From Cerrena zonata (taxonomy: Eukaryota; Basidiomycota; Agaricomycetes; Polyporales; Cerrenaceae): a stretch of 64,000 nt of DNA. Positions 46,004-56,109 of the stretch are shown one piece after another. The notes below the pieces were generated by a model. That model did no database searches, was not told the DNA's origin, and saw nothing but the letters and a program-made list of their open reading frames with translations. The number at the start of each line of letters is the position of its first letter. Position 1 is the stretch's first letter. The stretch is from positions 1,054,001 through 1,118,000 of the forward strand of contig JASBNA010000009.1 in assembly GCA_038087015.1 (NCBI GenBank). Direction: 5' to 3'. A program made the position numbers and the translations under genes.

Positions 46004-47628
46004 ATGAGTGGAATATCCGCCACAATCCATTGATTGATTGGATATCTGGCCACATCGATTTTTCCCAATCTCCTACAGCACCCTCCGCGTCGACACCCCC
46101 CGTCCCTCCGACTTCGGGCCCTATAGTCCCTACGTCACTACCAGATGATGCCCCTAAACCATCTGTCTCACTTGTAAATGCTGTGGCCTTTGCCCGTGCT
46201 TGCAAGCTTCCTGGATCCACCCAATTCCGTCTACATCTTCGAGCATCCACCTTACCCTCTGACACCTCTGATACCCCCGATCTCTCCGGTGTTCCCCCTG
46301 AATACCATGAATTTGCTGATGTGTTTAGCGATGTCAAAGCTAACACCCTGGCTCCCCACCGTCCCTACGATCTTAGTCTTGACTTGGAAGGCAACAGTCC
46401 CCCGCCCCCAGGTCCGATCTATTCCCTATCTCCTCTCGAACTCCGCACTCTGTGTGAGTTCATCAACGAGCACCTTAATGCTGGATTTATTCGTCAGTCC
46501 GCTTCTCCTCATGGTGCTCCGGTTCTCTTCGTCAAGAAGAAAGACAGTTCTCTTCGCCTCTGCGTCGATTACCGTGGCCTCAACAAAGTCACTAAAAAGG
46601 ACCGCTACCCACTTCCGCTCATTTCCGACCTACTTTCCTCACCAGGTCGCGCCTCGGTCTTTACCAAGATCGACCTTCGTCACGCTTACCACTTGGTCCG
46701 CATTTCCGAAGGAGACGAATGGAAAACCACTTTCCGAACGTGCTACGGTTCCTTTGAATGGCTTGTTATGCCCTTCGGCCTCACCAATGCCCCCGCTGCT
46801 TTTCAGCGTTTCATGAACGACATCTTCCAGGATCTCTTAGATGTTTCTGTCATTGTCTACCTTGACGATATCCTCATCTTCTCCGCCGACATGAATGACC
46901 ATCGTAAACACGTCAAGGAAGTCCTCCGACGTCTCCGACAGCATGGACTCTACGCTCGTCCCGACAAGTGTGAATTTCACACTGAGTCCGTTGAATACCT
47001 TGGCTACATCCTATCCCCCGACGGCCTCCGAATGGCGGAAGACAAAATCAAAATCATCCTGGATTGGCCCACTCCTCGGAAAGTCAAAGACGTCCAGTCG
47101 TTCCTTGGATTTGCCAACTTTTATCGTCACTTCATCCCCTCCTACTCTGACATCACGGTTCCTCTTACCCGCTTAACACGCAAGAACGTTGAGTGGGCTT
47201 GGACCACCGACTGCCAGAACGCTTTCGATTCCTTGAAGAAATCGTTCACCACTGCTCCAATTCTGTCACAGTGGCGTCCCAACGCTCTGCTGATCGTGGA
47301 AACCGATGCCTCCAACTACGCTCTCGCAGTGATTCTCTCTATCGTCGTTGACGATGAGATTCACCCTGTTGCTTTCCACTCCCGCACATTTTCCGAAACG
47401 GAGCTAAATTACGACGTTCACGACAAGGAACTTTTGGCCATCTTCGAAGCATTCAAGAATTGGCGTCACTTCCTAGAAGGTTCTGCTTCTCCGATTGATG
47501 TCATGACGGATCACAAAAACCTCACGTATTTTTCCACTACCAAACTCCTCACTCGCCGACAAGCTCGTTGGTCAGAATACCTGTCCCAGTTCAATCTTGT
47601 CATTTGCTTCCGTCCCGGAAAGCTCGGT

Positions 47629-48343
47629 CACTGGATCGTAGCCCAAATTTTAGGCTTCATAAAAGTAAGGTCAAATTTTATAAAAAGTCTCTTACAAAAT
47701 ATGATTTTAAGCACCTAAAAATTGTCAAAAAATGCAGAATTTCAGCATAATTTGATAAATCATAAAATCCTTGGCTAATTCAGACATTTGTATCTAATTT
47801 TTAGACTTTAGAAATATTGAATTTTTGTTTATTTTTTGTTGGAGAAAAGTTTACTATGCAAAATTCAAAATTTTGATGCACTTTTGTTTCTCCAAAAGTA
47901 ATATAAAATTTAAACTGCTAATTTGGAAAGGTCAGTGATATTGCATACTTAAATATCTCTATCAGATAGTATAATTGACAGAGACTATGATTTACCAACA
48001 ATAGTAGTCTATATCTTCTCTCTAGGCTCTCTATTTATAACACTTTATTTTGATATATATAATTATCTTATAATTTCTAGAGAAATAAAAGTGTATCAAG
48101 ATTTTGAATTTTGTATAGTAAACTTTTCTTCAATAAGAAATAAGCAAAAATTCAATATTTCTAAAGTCTAAAAATTAGATACAAAAGTCTGGATTAGCCA
48201 AGGATTTTATGATTCAGCAAATTTTGCTGAAATTCTGCATTTTTTGACAATTTTTAGGTGCTTAAAATCATGTTTTGTAAGAGACTTTTTATAAAATTTG
48301 ACCTTACTTTTATCAAGCCTAAAATTTGGGCTACGATCCAGTG
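47629..48343. mobile_element. MITE family A, copy 3 (715 bp), at the integrase deletion
   Basis: Ends CACTGGATCGTAGCCC and GGGCTACGATCCAGTG. Flanks are GGT and CTC, not duplicates, and the pol sequence jumps from RNase H to the chromodomain end. It probably arose by recombination between two copies inserted in pol. Confidence 0.92.
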
Positions 48344-48590
48344 CTCCTGGCTTTCAGCCACGGAACTCGAACACGCCCCTGACTTACTTCAGGCCTTCCA
48401 CACTTCATACCCTGATAAGCCTGGCCCCTCCTAAATCCCTACTCTCTGCATTTTCCTCCGACTCCTCTTCATTTCAGTTCTCATTACTCAAGTTCTTTTC
48501 CTGTTATGATTTCCTCCGACGAATTCCCTACCAAGAAGAATCTTATATCAAGAAAAGAAGAAAACAACAAGCAAGACCCAGTACACTAGT

Positions 48591-49590
48591 CTAGTCAATC
48601 ACCATCACTTCATCATCTTCCTCCTCTTCGTCCTCCTCTTCGTCCTCCTCTTCTTCCTTGTCCTCCTCTTCCTTTTCTTCCTCCTCTTCTTCCTCCTCTT
48701 CCTCTTCTTCCTCCGACTCCTTCTCTTGTCTCATCACCCCTCGATTCTGTCTCTTCCTCTCTGCCCTCTCCCTATCTGCTGCCTCCCACATCTCTCGAAA
48801 CGTCATCCGACCCACCTCCTCCTGTTCCCGACAAAGGTCCTCCAGTTCTTTGTCCTCCACCTCCTCCTCCGACGACGAGGACTGCATGCCCCACAAGTCC
48901 TCCAGAAGCTCATTGGTACGACGCTTCTCCCATAAGACTTGCTCTTGAAGGACATTGGCCTCCTTCTGGACCTCGACCAACTTCTGAAGAAGCCATGCGG
49001 TCTCCAATGCGACCTCTTTCTGTGCCTTGGTCCTTCCTGGGACCTCCGCATCAGACCCATCGGACTCCTCCTCATCCCAGCTGCACCCCTTATGCGCGAC
49101 CACACAGGGGCCACAGCTCTTCTTCTTCGTCTTCTTCTCCTCGCCATCCTTCGTCGTTTGTGGTTTGGCCTTGATGCAGGCCTTCCGAAGCTGCCTACAT
49201 CGGAGGCAGGGCTCTGGGTAGGGGTCCCCCACGTTCATTTCCTCAGCCAGCCGGTGCATCTGGGCTGACTTGTCCTCAGCACGAGCCCGCTTCCTCGACC
49301 CCTCTGCGTCCTCCGGTGCCGGTCGCTTCTCAGGTTGCTTCCCCTTCACCACCATTTTCTTCCTCACCTCCTCCGCTTTCCTCCTCGCCTCCTCCTTCCT
49401 CCTCCCTCCGCTTCTGCTCCGCTGCCTTCCTAACCTCCTCTGCCTTCCGACGTTCCTCCTCCACCTTCCAAGCCTTGACAGCCGCACGATGCTGGCTTAA
49501 CAACGCTAGCTGTTCATCCTGCAAGGCAGTCAAGATCAGCCTAGCTTTGCGAAAGTGCTCTTCCTTTTTGAAGAACAACGCGCTACGCAC
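48591..49590 (-). CDS. Antisense Zn-cluster-like, coiled-coil and acidic protein frame behind Gypsy-2 pol
   Basis: Between the pol stop (48435) and the 3' LTR (49653) the minus strand carries a long frame (48591-49487, about 298 codons). Its upstream part lies in another frame (49330-49590, HFRKARLILTALQDEQLALL), implying a frameshift near 49390-49430 in the Glu/Arg/Lys repeats. The product would have a helical KAEEVRK-rich N-terminus and a Cys-rich module (CLRCRQLRKACIKAK, then CGPCVVAHKGC) reminiscent of fungal Zn-cluster or GAG-knuckle motifs. A coiled coil (LLQKLVEVQKEANVLQEQVL) and a Glu/Asp tail follow. No ATG is certain; the first codons I see are non-ATG. Antisense frames in the 3' part of gypsy elements are plausible regulators, but the role is unknown. 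Confidence 0.5.
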
Positions 49591-49652
49591 GGACCACCTC
49601 CGCTTAGGATTTCCAGCCTAGGCCTCCGGGGTCGGCCTAAAGAGGGAGGTAC

Positions 49653-50720
49653 TGTCAGAACCATGCTAGAACCCTATCACGTGATGTACCTAATCCCTAC
49701 TAAACCTGATCCACACTAGTCGATTTCCGATTTGGCCCGATACTTCTGTATCCCACGTGCTCTTCCCACAGTCATTTCATCTGTCCACATTTGTATGCTC
49801 CACTGGATCGTGGCCCGAATTTTAGGCTTCATAAAAGTAAGGTCAAATTTTATAAAAAGTCTCTTACAAAATATGATTTTAAGCACCTAAAAATTGTCAA
49901 AAAATGCAGAATTTCAGCAAAATTTGCTGAATCATAAAATCCTTGGCTAATTCAGACTTTTGTATCTAATTTTTAGACTTTAGAAATATTGAATTTTTGT
50001 TTATTTTTTATTGGAGAAAAGTTTACTATACAAAATTCCAAATTTTGATACACTTTTATTTCCCTAGAAATCATAATATAATTGTATATATCAAAATAAA
50101 GCGTTATAAATAGAGAGCCTAGAGAGAAGATATAGACTACTATTGTTGGTAAATCATAGTCTCTGTCAATTATACTATCTGATAGAGATATTTAAGTATG
50201 CAATATCACTGACCTTTCCAAATTAGCAGTTTAAATTTTATATTACTTTTGGAGAAACAAAAGTGCATCAAAATTTGAAATTTTGTATAGTAAACTTTTC
50301 TTCAATAAAAAATAAACAAAAATTCAATATTTCTAAAGTCTAAAAATTAGATACAAAAGTCTGAATTAGCCAAGGATTTTATGATTCATCAAATTTTGCT
50401 GAAATTCTGCATTTTTTGACAATTTTTAGGTGCTTAAAATCATATTTTGTAAGAGACTTTTTATAAAATTTGACCTTACTTTTATGAAGCCTAAAATTCA
50501 GGCTATGATCCAGTGCTGACGTCTCCAACTTGCACTGTCTCTGAAATCCAGGGCTGTATCCTAGAAGGGCGCAACACATAAGTTGAAGCCAAGCCCATTC
50601 GTATTTGACTATCTACGTTACAGGTCCCAAGTCGCCGACCAGTCGCCGACTCGTATCCCTACCCCTCCCTCGCTCTCTCCTCCAAGCGACCTCCGCGTCG
50701 CTCTGAGACGGACCGTGACA
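49653..50720 (+). repeat. Gypsy-2 3' LTR, internally deleted and carrying a MITE
   Basis: Starts TGTCAGAACC, ends GGACCGTGACA; 1068 bp of which 715 are MITE. Compared with the 5' LTR about 606 bp are missing at the MITE. About 16 substitutions in about 350 shared bases, roughly 13 of them CG versus TG or CA. Confidence 0.9.
49801..50515. mobile_element. MITE family A, copy 4 (715 bp), in the Gypsy-2 3' LTR
   Basis: Ends CACTGGATCGTGGCCCG and GGCTATGATCCAGTG. Flanks CTC and CTG do not match. In the 5' LTR the sequences next to these flanks are about 606 bp apart, so two MITEs probably recombined and removed the interval. Confidence 0.92.
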
Positions 50721-51068
50721 GCCTAATAAAAAGGTGGAAAATCAGTTATAAAATGTAATGATTTTCAACTAACTTTTCCAGTCAAAAAAACAAAATAAGA
50801 TTTTAAGTTTTGATAGCATTTTGTAAATAAAAAATGAAATGAAATCTTTGTAGAATATGCAGCTTAAAACTGTGAATTCCCACTGAAGACACATCTTTTT
50901 ATAATAAAAACTTAAAGTTTTAGATTTATTTTTTGCATCCACAGAATGCTGCAAGAACTTTGAATTTTATTTTATTTTATTAACTGGAAAGTTACTTGAA
51001 AATTATTACATTTTATAACTGATTTTTTACCTTTCTATTGGGCCTAGAATCTGGTTTCTGGCCCAGTG
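50721..51068. mobile_element. MITE family B, copy 4, right piece
   Basis: Begins with the duplicated GCCTA, continues CCTAATAAAAAGGTGG and ends GGTTTCTGGCCCAGTG followed by ATA. Together with 42692-42721 it makes one MITE of the usual length. Confidence 0.92.
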
Positions 51069-51071
51069 ATA

Positions 51072-51435
51072 TGCATAATACCCTGTGGATAATGACCGTG
51101 TTCACCCACACCCTCTCAATTCTCAAAACTACCCTGGCCGACGAAAGAGCAATGTAGTCTTGTGCAGGCCTAGTTCGTCCCAAACGCTCTGAGTCTCACT
51201 CAAATGAAGCCATCCTCTGTTCACTCAATTGTCATCCCTGAGTGATCACGACTCTATACAACCTCCCACTTTACCTGTGGGAGGTGTCTTGTCTTTGTCA
51301 GGGTTGCCATGAGCATTGGGACCACGAGTTCTAGTCCATGCAGACAAATAAAGAGGGTAACTCATGAAAGGTACATAGTATAGATAGTCCTGATGTCACC
51401 ATAGTAGCCATCCACTCTTCTATATGGCTCAACCA
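51072..51435. other. Spacer between MITE and CATCAGG element
   Basis: No gene recognised. A minus-strand scrap around 51250-51430 reads protein-like (WMATMVTSGLSILCTFHELP) but has no family I can name. Confidence 0.35.
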
Positions 51436-53708
51436 CATCAGGAAACCCTCCCCCCCCCATCTAACCAGGACAAAATTAGTCCTAGATCCTGCTAACCAGA
51501 TACATCAATAATAACTGCATAATGGTCAGTGATGATTAAGAGCTAATCAGGACTGGATTAGCCCTATATCCCTTGCTAATTTCATTCTAGATTACTTGCT
51601 AGTTCAGTCCTAGTTTGCTTTCTAGTCATTCTCTGATTTGATTCTATTTCCAATTGTTCCTCTCACTTTAACAATAGAGCCAAATGAAGTTCTATTCTAT
51701 GTGTAATGTGGTGGAATAACAACTATCAAGTTTACAAGGTAGATACAAGGATAGCAAAGCAGACAATAGAACTAGGAAAGGGTGTGGACAGTGGTAGGAA
51801 GGCCTGGAGGGTGCCAGCAGAACACTAGTTGATCAGCAGAGAGGGAGGTCATAGATATTGAAAGTAGACTCAACAGAAAGTGGGAATGAAAGTCTTTGGT
51901 GTTAGAGGGAGCAATGGCAGCAAGGCCAGAGAGCAAGAGCTCTACATGAAGCTGAAATTCCGAAGTTAAGATGACAGCCTATCATAGACCTAGAACAACA
52001 GAATGTAAACATCACAGCATGGAAAGGATAGCAAACATACCAGAGTATCCATGTTCAGACCCCAAACCCCACAGCCAGTCCCACCAAGTTGAACAAGAGC
52101 CTGCAAGAAGAAGAGGTACAAGGGAGGGGGTAGCAAGAGTTGAAGAGGAGTCGAAGTCGAACAGAGAGCATAAGTCGGACATGTATGCTCGATCAACATT
52201 TAGCGCCCAGTCACCTGATCAGTTAACATGCGGTTATGCCCCTATGATGGCAGGATATGCTCATAGTTACTTACATGGTAGGGGACCTAGGTGATTTGCC
52301 AATGAGTCTGCGGAATTACTCACCTTGTACTGGTCGTAACAGGCTCTTCTTGGATGCATTCGAATCTTGCTGAGGAGGGCTTTCAGACGGTGTCTTCTGC
52401 GTCTCGTTTCATTGGGTATACGTTGCGGTGAAGTTCCAGGGAATTACTGAAACTGCACCTGAACTAATAGGTCGGTTTCTTAGGTTATTCCTCACGTATC
52501 ATGCTCCTTGAGGACGCGTTAGAATGCGGTACTCCTCCTCTACATTTCAAGCTCTTGCGCATCCCGATTTAATGGTCCGTTCGACTTGCACACTCTCTTT
52601 GTTGCCAATCACCTCATCTCCTTCACCCTGATATTTTCCCTCAATCATTTTGCATGATTACTAACTGTATACTGGTCATAGTAGCCTCTTCCTAGGCTCG
52701 TTGGAATTGCATTGAGAACAGCTTTCCAACAATACCATTCATGACCCATCTAGCTAGGTGTGTGGTTATCAAAGCTACAGTGGAGTTTGTGGCACTTACT
52801 ATGAGGACTGCACTCTGATTGATAAGACAATTTCTCAAGTGTTTCCTTCTCAATCAAGGCCTTTGGAGGTGTATTAATAGTGGTCAGTCCCCTCTATCTG
52901 TAGAGCCCTTGCACATTCTGAATGCATGACTTGTTCAGATTACATGCCTCCTACAATCTTGGTTTTGCCACCACCTTCATATCAACATCTTGCTCACTTG
53001 GTCAGACAATTTCTCAGGATCCCTCTGACAGATCAGGGTCTTCAAGGTTGCATTGGGAAGCAGTAAGTCTCTTCTTTCTTTCAAGCACTTCTGCATATCA
53101 ATTGGGTATAACATTCACCTTCAACAGATTTCCCAAATTTGATCATATCATACCCCTTCTGAGTCTGAACTGGAGGGTTTCTTTGTCTGATGATGATCTA
53201 GTCTACTAAGTAGATAGACTTACAAGTTTTAGTAGATATTAGCCTATATTCTAGTAGTCAATTATGTTAAGTCATTATATCTAGCTGATATTAGCTAACT
53301 AACTAGTAAAAGTAGTTTGCAAACCAGCAAATGAATATACTAAGATAGTACAACTAGCCAGTATTAGCTTGTAAATCAGTGAGAATAGATTGTATACTAG
53401 CAAATGAGCATACTGAAATAGTATAACTAGAAGATATTATCTTGCATACTATGTTAATTAGACTGCACATTAGTAACTAAATAGGTAACAATAGGACTTT
53501 TAGTTGCTATTAGATTATTAAATTGATGAGAATTAGAGTAAATTAGGGATTTCAGATACTAGTAAATGGTATATTATATAGAAGGAGAACAATCAGCCTA
53601 GGATTAGATAATAAATTATATAAATTATTGAGATCTAGGAGAATTATTGAATCTAGTACTAATCAGTGCTAAATTAAGACTGGCTAGCAGGGGGTGTTTT
53701 TCCTGATG
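51436..53708. mobile_element. CATCAGG-family DNA element, copy 2 (2273 bp)
   Basis: Ends CATCAGGAAACCCTCCCCC and complement GGGGGTGTTTTTCCTGATG, flanked by CA on both sides (51434-51435 and 53709-53710). Subterminal TAGTCCTAG/CTAATCAG words occur at both ends. The inside holds degenerate tandem repeats (52310-53120) and no recognisable gene. Confidence 0.75.
52310..53120. repeat. Degenerate tandem repeats inside CATCAGG copy 2
   Basis: Segments near 52320/52670 (ACTGGTC.TA.AG.CTCTTC) and near 52471/52823/53002 (TTTCTCA..T.CCTC..ATCA, later AAGC.CTT.C.CAT) align with about 60-70% identity. Two full units of about 350 bp and one partial unit. No coding explanation seen. Confidence 0.55.
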
Positions 53709-53934
53709 CAAACCCTCCAAAGCCAAACTAAAAGGTACAGTCTCACAATCATATACTAGTAGGAAGTTTTCTTGCATTTGAAATATTGTACTTGTACTTG
53801 CTCCATACTGGGGTCGAAAAAATATACTTTTCTACACTAATTTACTTGTGCTGTCCTTATAGCTACTTGCAAGGTGAGATATGCTTGCGACAAGTACAAA
53901 AAGCACAAAAAAGCACAAGCCCACCAACAAGGAA

Positions 53935-55019
53935 CATCAGGAAAAACCCAAATCACTTTTTAGTACTATAAAAGCACTATTGCTACTATTGGGCTACTAT
54001 CAATACTATATTTTTTCTACAGTTACTAAGTTTATTAGCAGATTACTATTCTCACTATGCAAACTATATATCTTTGCATACACATATTGAAGATTCTAAA
54101 TATTTCTTTTAATTTCTGTAAAAATAATTCTAGAAATAGCTGTTATATTATCTATAATTTGGATATATGGATATTATATTCAGGATCTCCTCAAAAATCC
54201 GGTTCTAATGATATATAATATGTCCCTATAATGTAGAGAAACAGCAAGGATTCTCTAGTTTTAAGTTGCTTAGTAGATTGAAGATAGTCTGGGACTAATC
54301 TAATCATATCTTGTGTTTCTGTGATCCGATCAGCACCGTTGAGATGGCGTCGGAAAGCCACGGATCACGGCTTTCCAACGCCGGCTCAAGCGCCCTGTCA
54401 CGTCGCCATTTGACCTTGGAACTTCGCCCACATCCTCTCTCTCTCTCTCTCTCTCTCTTTCCTCCCATGTCTCTTCTCCTTTTGCTGCTATTTCTTTTCA
54501 TCCTATCTTTGTTTGCTTTGTGTCTGTACTTCACATTACCTTCTGGTACCCTATCTACCTATTCTCACTGCTTCTTGGTGCAATATTCAATGTTCTGGTA
54601 AGTCATTAAGCTATTTTACTTTTAATTAGACCTTCTGATATTCAAGTTCAAGTTTTCTTATCTTTGTCAACTCAATGTAAGCTCTTTTCATCTTCATATC
54701 TTCATATCATCTGCTTATAAACCTTTTCAGTACTATCTTTGTCTATATATCCTCTTTTGTTATTATTAGCACTATCTTGTTGCAATTATTTTACTGTATT
54801 TTATATAAAATTGAGTTTTGCTGTGCTTTAATTTTGACTTGAGAGAAATGAAAACAGAGAGAAATGTTTCTAAAAAGTGCAAAATAGAAGAAAAATAGTG
54901 CTCTGATAGTGCTATGATAGTACTTCATAGTAAAGGGGGTTTGTAATTAGTGGATGTCTGACTATTTTGACTATGTAGCACTATATAGTACTAAATAGTA
55001 GATTGGGTTTTTCCTGATG
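53935..55019. mobile_element. CATCAGG-family DNA element, copy 3 (1085 bp)
   Basis: Ends CATCAGGAAAAACCCAAATC and complement GATTGGGTTTTTCCTGATG. The internal block 54205-54420 matches 27111-27330 of copy 1 in the same orientation, so they are one family. Flanks AA and AT do not agree exactly. A CT-microsatellite lies at 54430-54460. It cuts the minus-strand transposon gene that starts at 55020. Confidence 0.85.
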
Positions 55020-55979
55020 ATATTTCATGTTCTCTTCGTCAGGTACTTTCTGTTGTAAAATGATTCGGAACATACATAGCTTCCACAGCTTGCAACATTT
55101 CATACATGGAGTAGAATCTGCCTCCAAAACAACATAAATATTCTGTTGGCATTGTGACGAAAACACTGCACCAATGGCTCTCTGATTAACCCATCAGTAC
55201 TGAAGCTCTTCTCGTTGTAAAACCATATGTTGCTGCTTTAGGGTTAAGGATGCCCAGGTGAAGGAGTTGTTGTCGAGCTCTGGGAAGAGAGATAGAGTAA
55301 TGATTTTGCGCAAAGGTGCACCACCACCTGCAGTGGATGTTCTAGCAAGATATGTAGTGATTGTTTCATAGGTATCAGCCAAGAGCCCAGGGCATAGCAA
55401 AGTGGTGGTGGGAGTGGATGAGGGATGCAGGTCTTGAGCAGGAGAAGGAGGTTCTTTGATCATTGATGTGGAAAAGAAGGTGCGGAGCAATTTGGTAAAT
55501 AGCTTACTTTGCTGCATCTTGCAACATTGCACTGAAGCACAGTGATCCTTCCATCGCCATGTGTCATAGAGAGTTCACATTGAAATCCATTTAGCACAGC
55601 ATGAGCACCAAATAGATTGAAGGTTGTGAGCATCAAACTTGGCATGGGGATCATCAGCAAGAATCTTCATATGAAAGTGATCAAATGACAGTGTCTCAGG
55701 TTGAGGGCTAGGCAACATAGCTTTGCTTTTCAAGTTCTTCTTGGCCCATGATGATGAAGTCTCCATCTTACCATGTACATGGACACACCGGCGATGATGA
55801 TGATGATGGTGGTGGCAGGTAGTCCCTTCATTACTTGAAGAAGTACTGCTCTCTGACTCTGAAATAGTATGAGAACATGCAGGTGACAGGGAAGCTGATT
55901 GTATATTGTTTAGAGAAGAACTGTTAGAGGAAGAGGAAGCTGTGGAAGGCGGAGGGTTGGTCTGGACTTGGATCATCAC
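55020..55979 (-). pseudogene. Transposon-associated protein, N-terminal Cys domain type (KDZ-like neighbourhood), truncated
   Basis: One minus-strand frame from 55979 to the element border at 55019, broken by TGA at 55575-55577 and 55194-55196. A Ser-rich and His-rich start is followed by HAKFDAHNLQSIWCSCCAKWISM. Then come TLYDTWRWKDHCASVQC, CPGLLADTYETITTYLARTS and CMKCCKLWKLCMFRIIL. This matches from memory a protein type common beside KDZ/Zisupton-like transposons in mushrooms (FDPHNL...C.CG.WI, then CPGL...YL.RT...GGG). In relatives the stop positions usually carry Arg/Lys, so CGA to TGA decay is likely. The 3' part is lost at the CATCAGG insertion. Confidence 0.6.
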
Positions 55980-56109
55980 CCTAAATGAAATATTTTAAAC
56001 TAGATAGCGTGGATTAGACATCAAGATGACTTACAGTTTCATCATCGCTATCCTCCTTTTGATCTCTACAAAGAAGACCATCTGCAAGTCGAATGAAGCA
56101 TTGCATTTG

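Larger units (their letters stand above)
44911..48435 (+). pseudogene. Gypsy-2 pol (protease, RT, RNase H, chromodomain tail); integrase deleted
   Basis: Pol lies in a different frame from gag, as usual for frameshifted gypsy elements. Protease LIDSGSSHCFLD (about 45060) runs to VLGY at 45288, where a MITE enters. Pol resumes at 46007 with WNIRHNPLIDW (restored in frame when the MITE and one ATG copy are removed). RT follows with LRLCVDYRGLN, FGLTNAPAAFQRFM and VYLDDILIFS, then RNase H (LIVETDASNYALAVILS, MTDHKNL) to RPGKLG at 47628. A second MITE replaces all of integrase. Only the chromodomain tail remains after it (WLSATELEHAPDLLQAFHTS, YPDKPGPS, TAA at 48433-48435). Not functional. Confidence 0.9.
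42722..50720 (+). mobile_element. Gypsy-2: Ty3/gypsy chromovirus, 8.0 kb, inserted in a MITE
   Basis: LTRs start TGTCAGAACC and end GTGACA; the element is flanked by the 5-bp duplication GCCTA (42717-42721 and 50721-50725). A purine-rich AAAGAGGGAGGTAC precedes the 3' LTR. It carries gag, protease, RT and most of RNase H, but the integrase is missing and the 3' LTR has lost about 606 bp, each at a 715-bp MITE. LTR differences are mostly CpG-to-TpG/CpA transitions, so it is older than Gypsy-1. Confidence 0.93.

Noticed and set aside
48658..48948. Plus-strand Ser-rich frame (SSSFSSSSSS...)
   Set aside because: It is the complement of the acidic Glu/Asp tail of the antisense frame; low complexity only.
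54304..54601. Opposed 76- and 96-codon frames at a CT microsatellite
   Set aside because: Driven by the CTCTCT repeat and repeated between CATCAGG copies without codon conservation evidence.
55780..55815. His-rich run (CHHHHHHHRR) as a metal-binding domain
   Set aside because: Encoded by an ATG-repeat microsatellite (GATGATGATG) inside a pseudogene; likely slippage.
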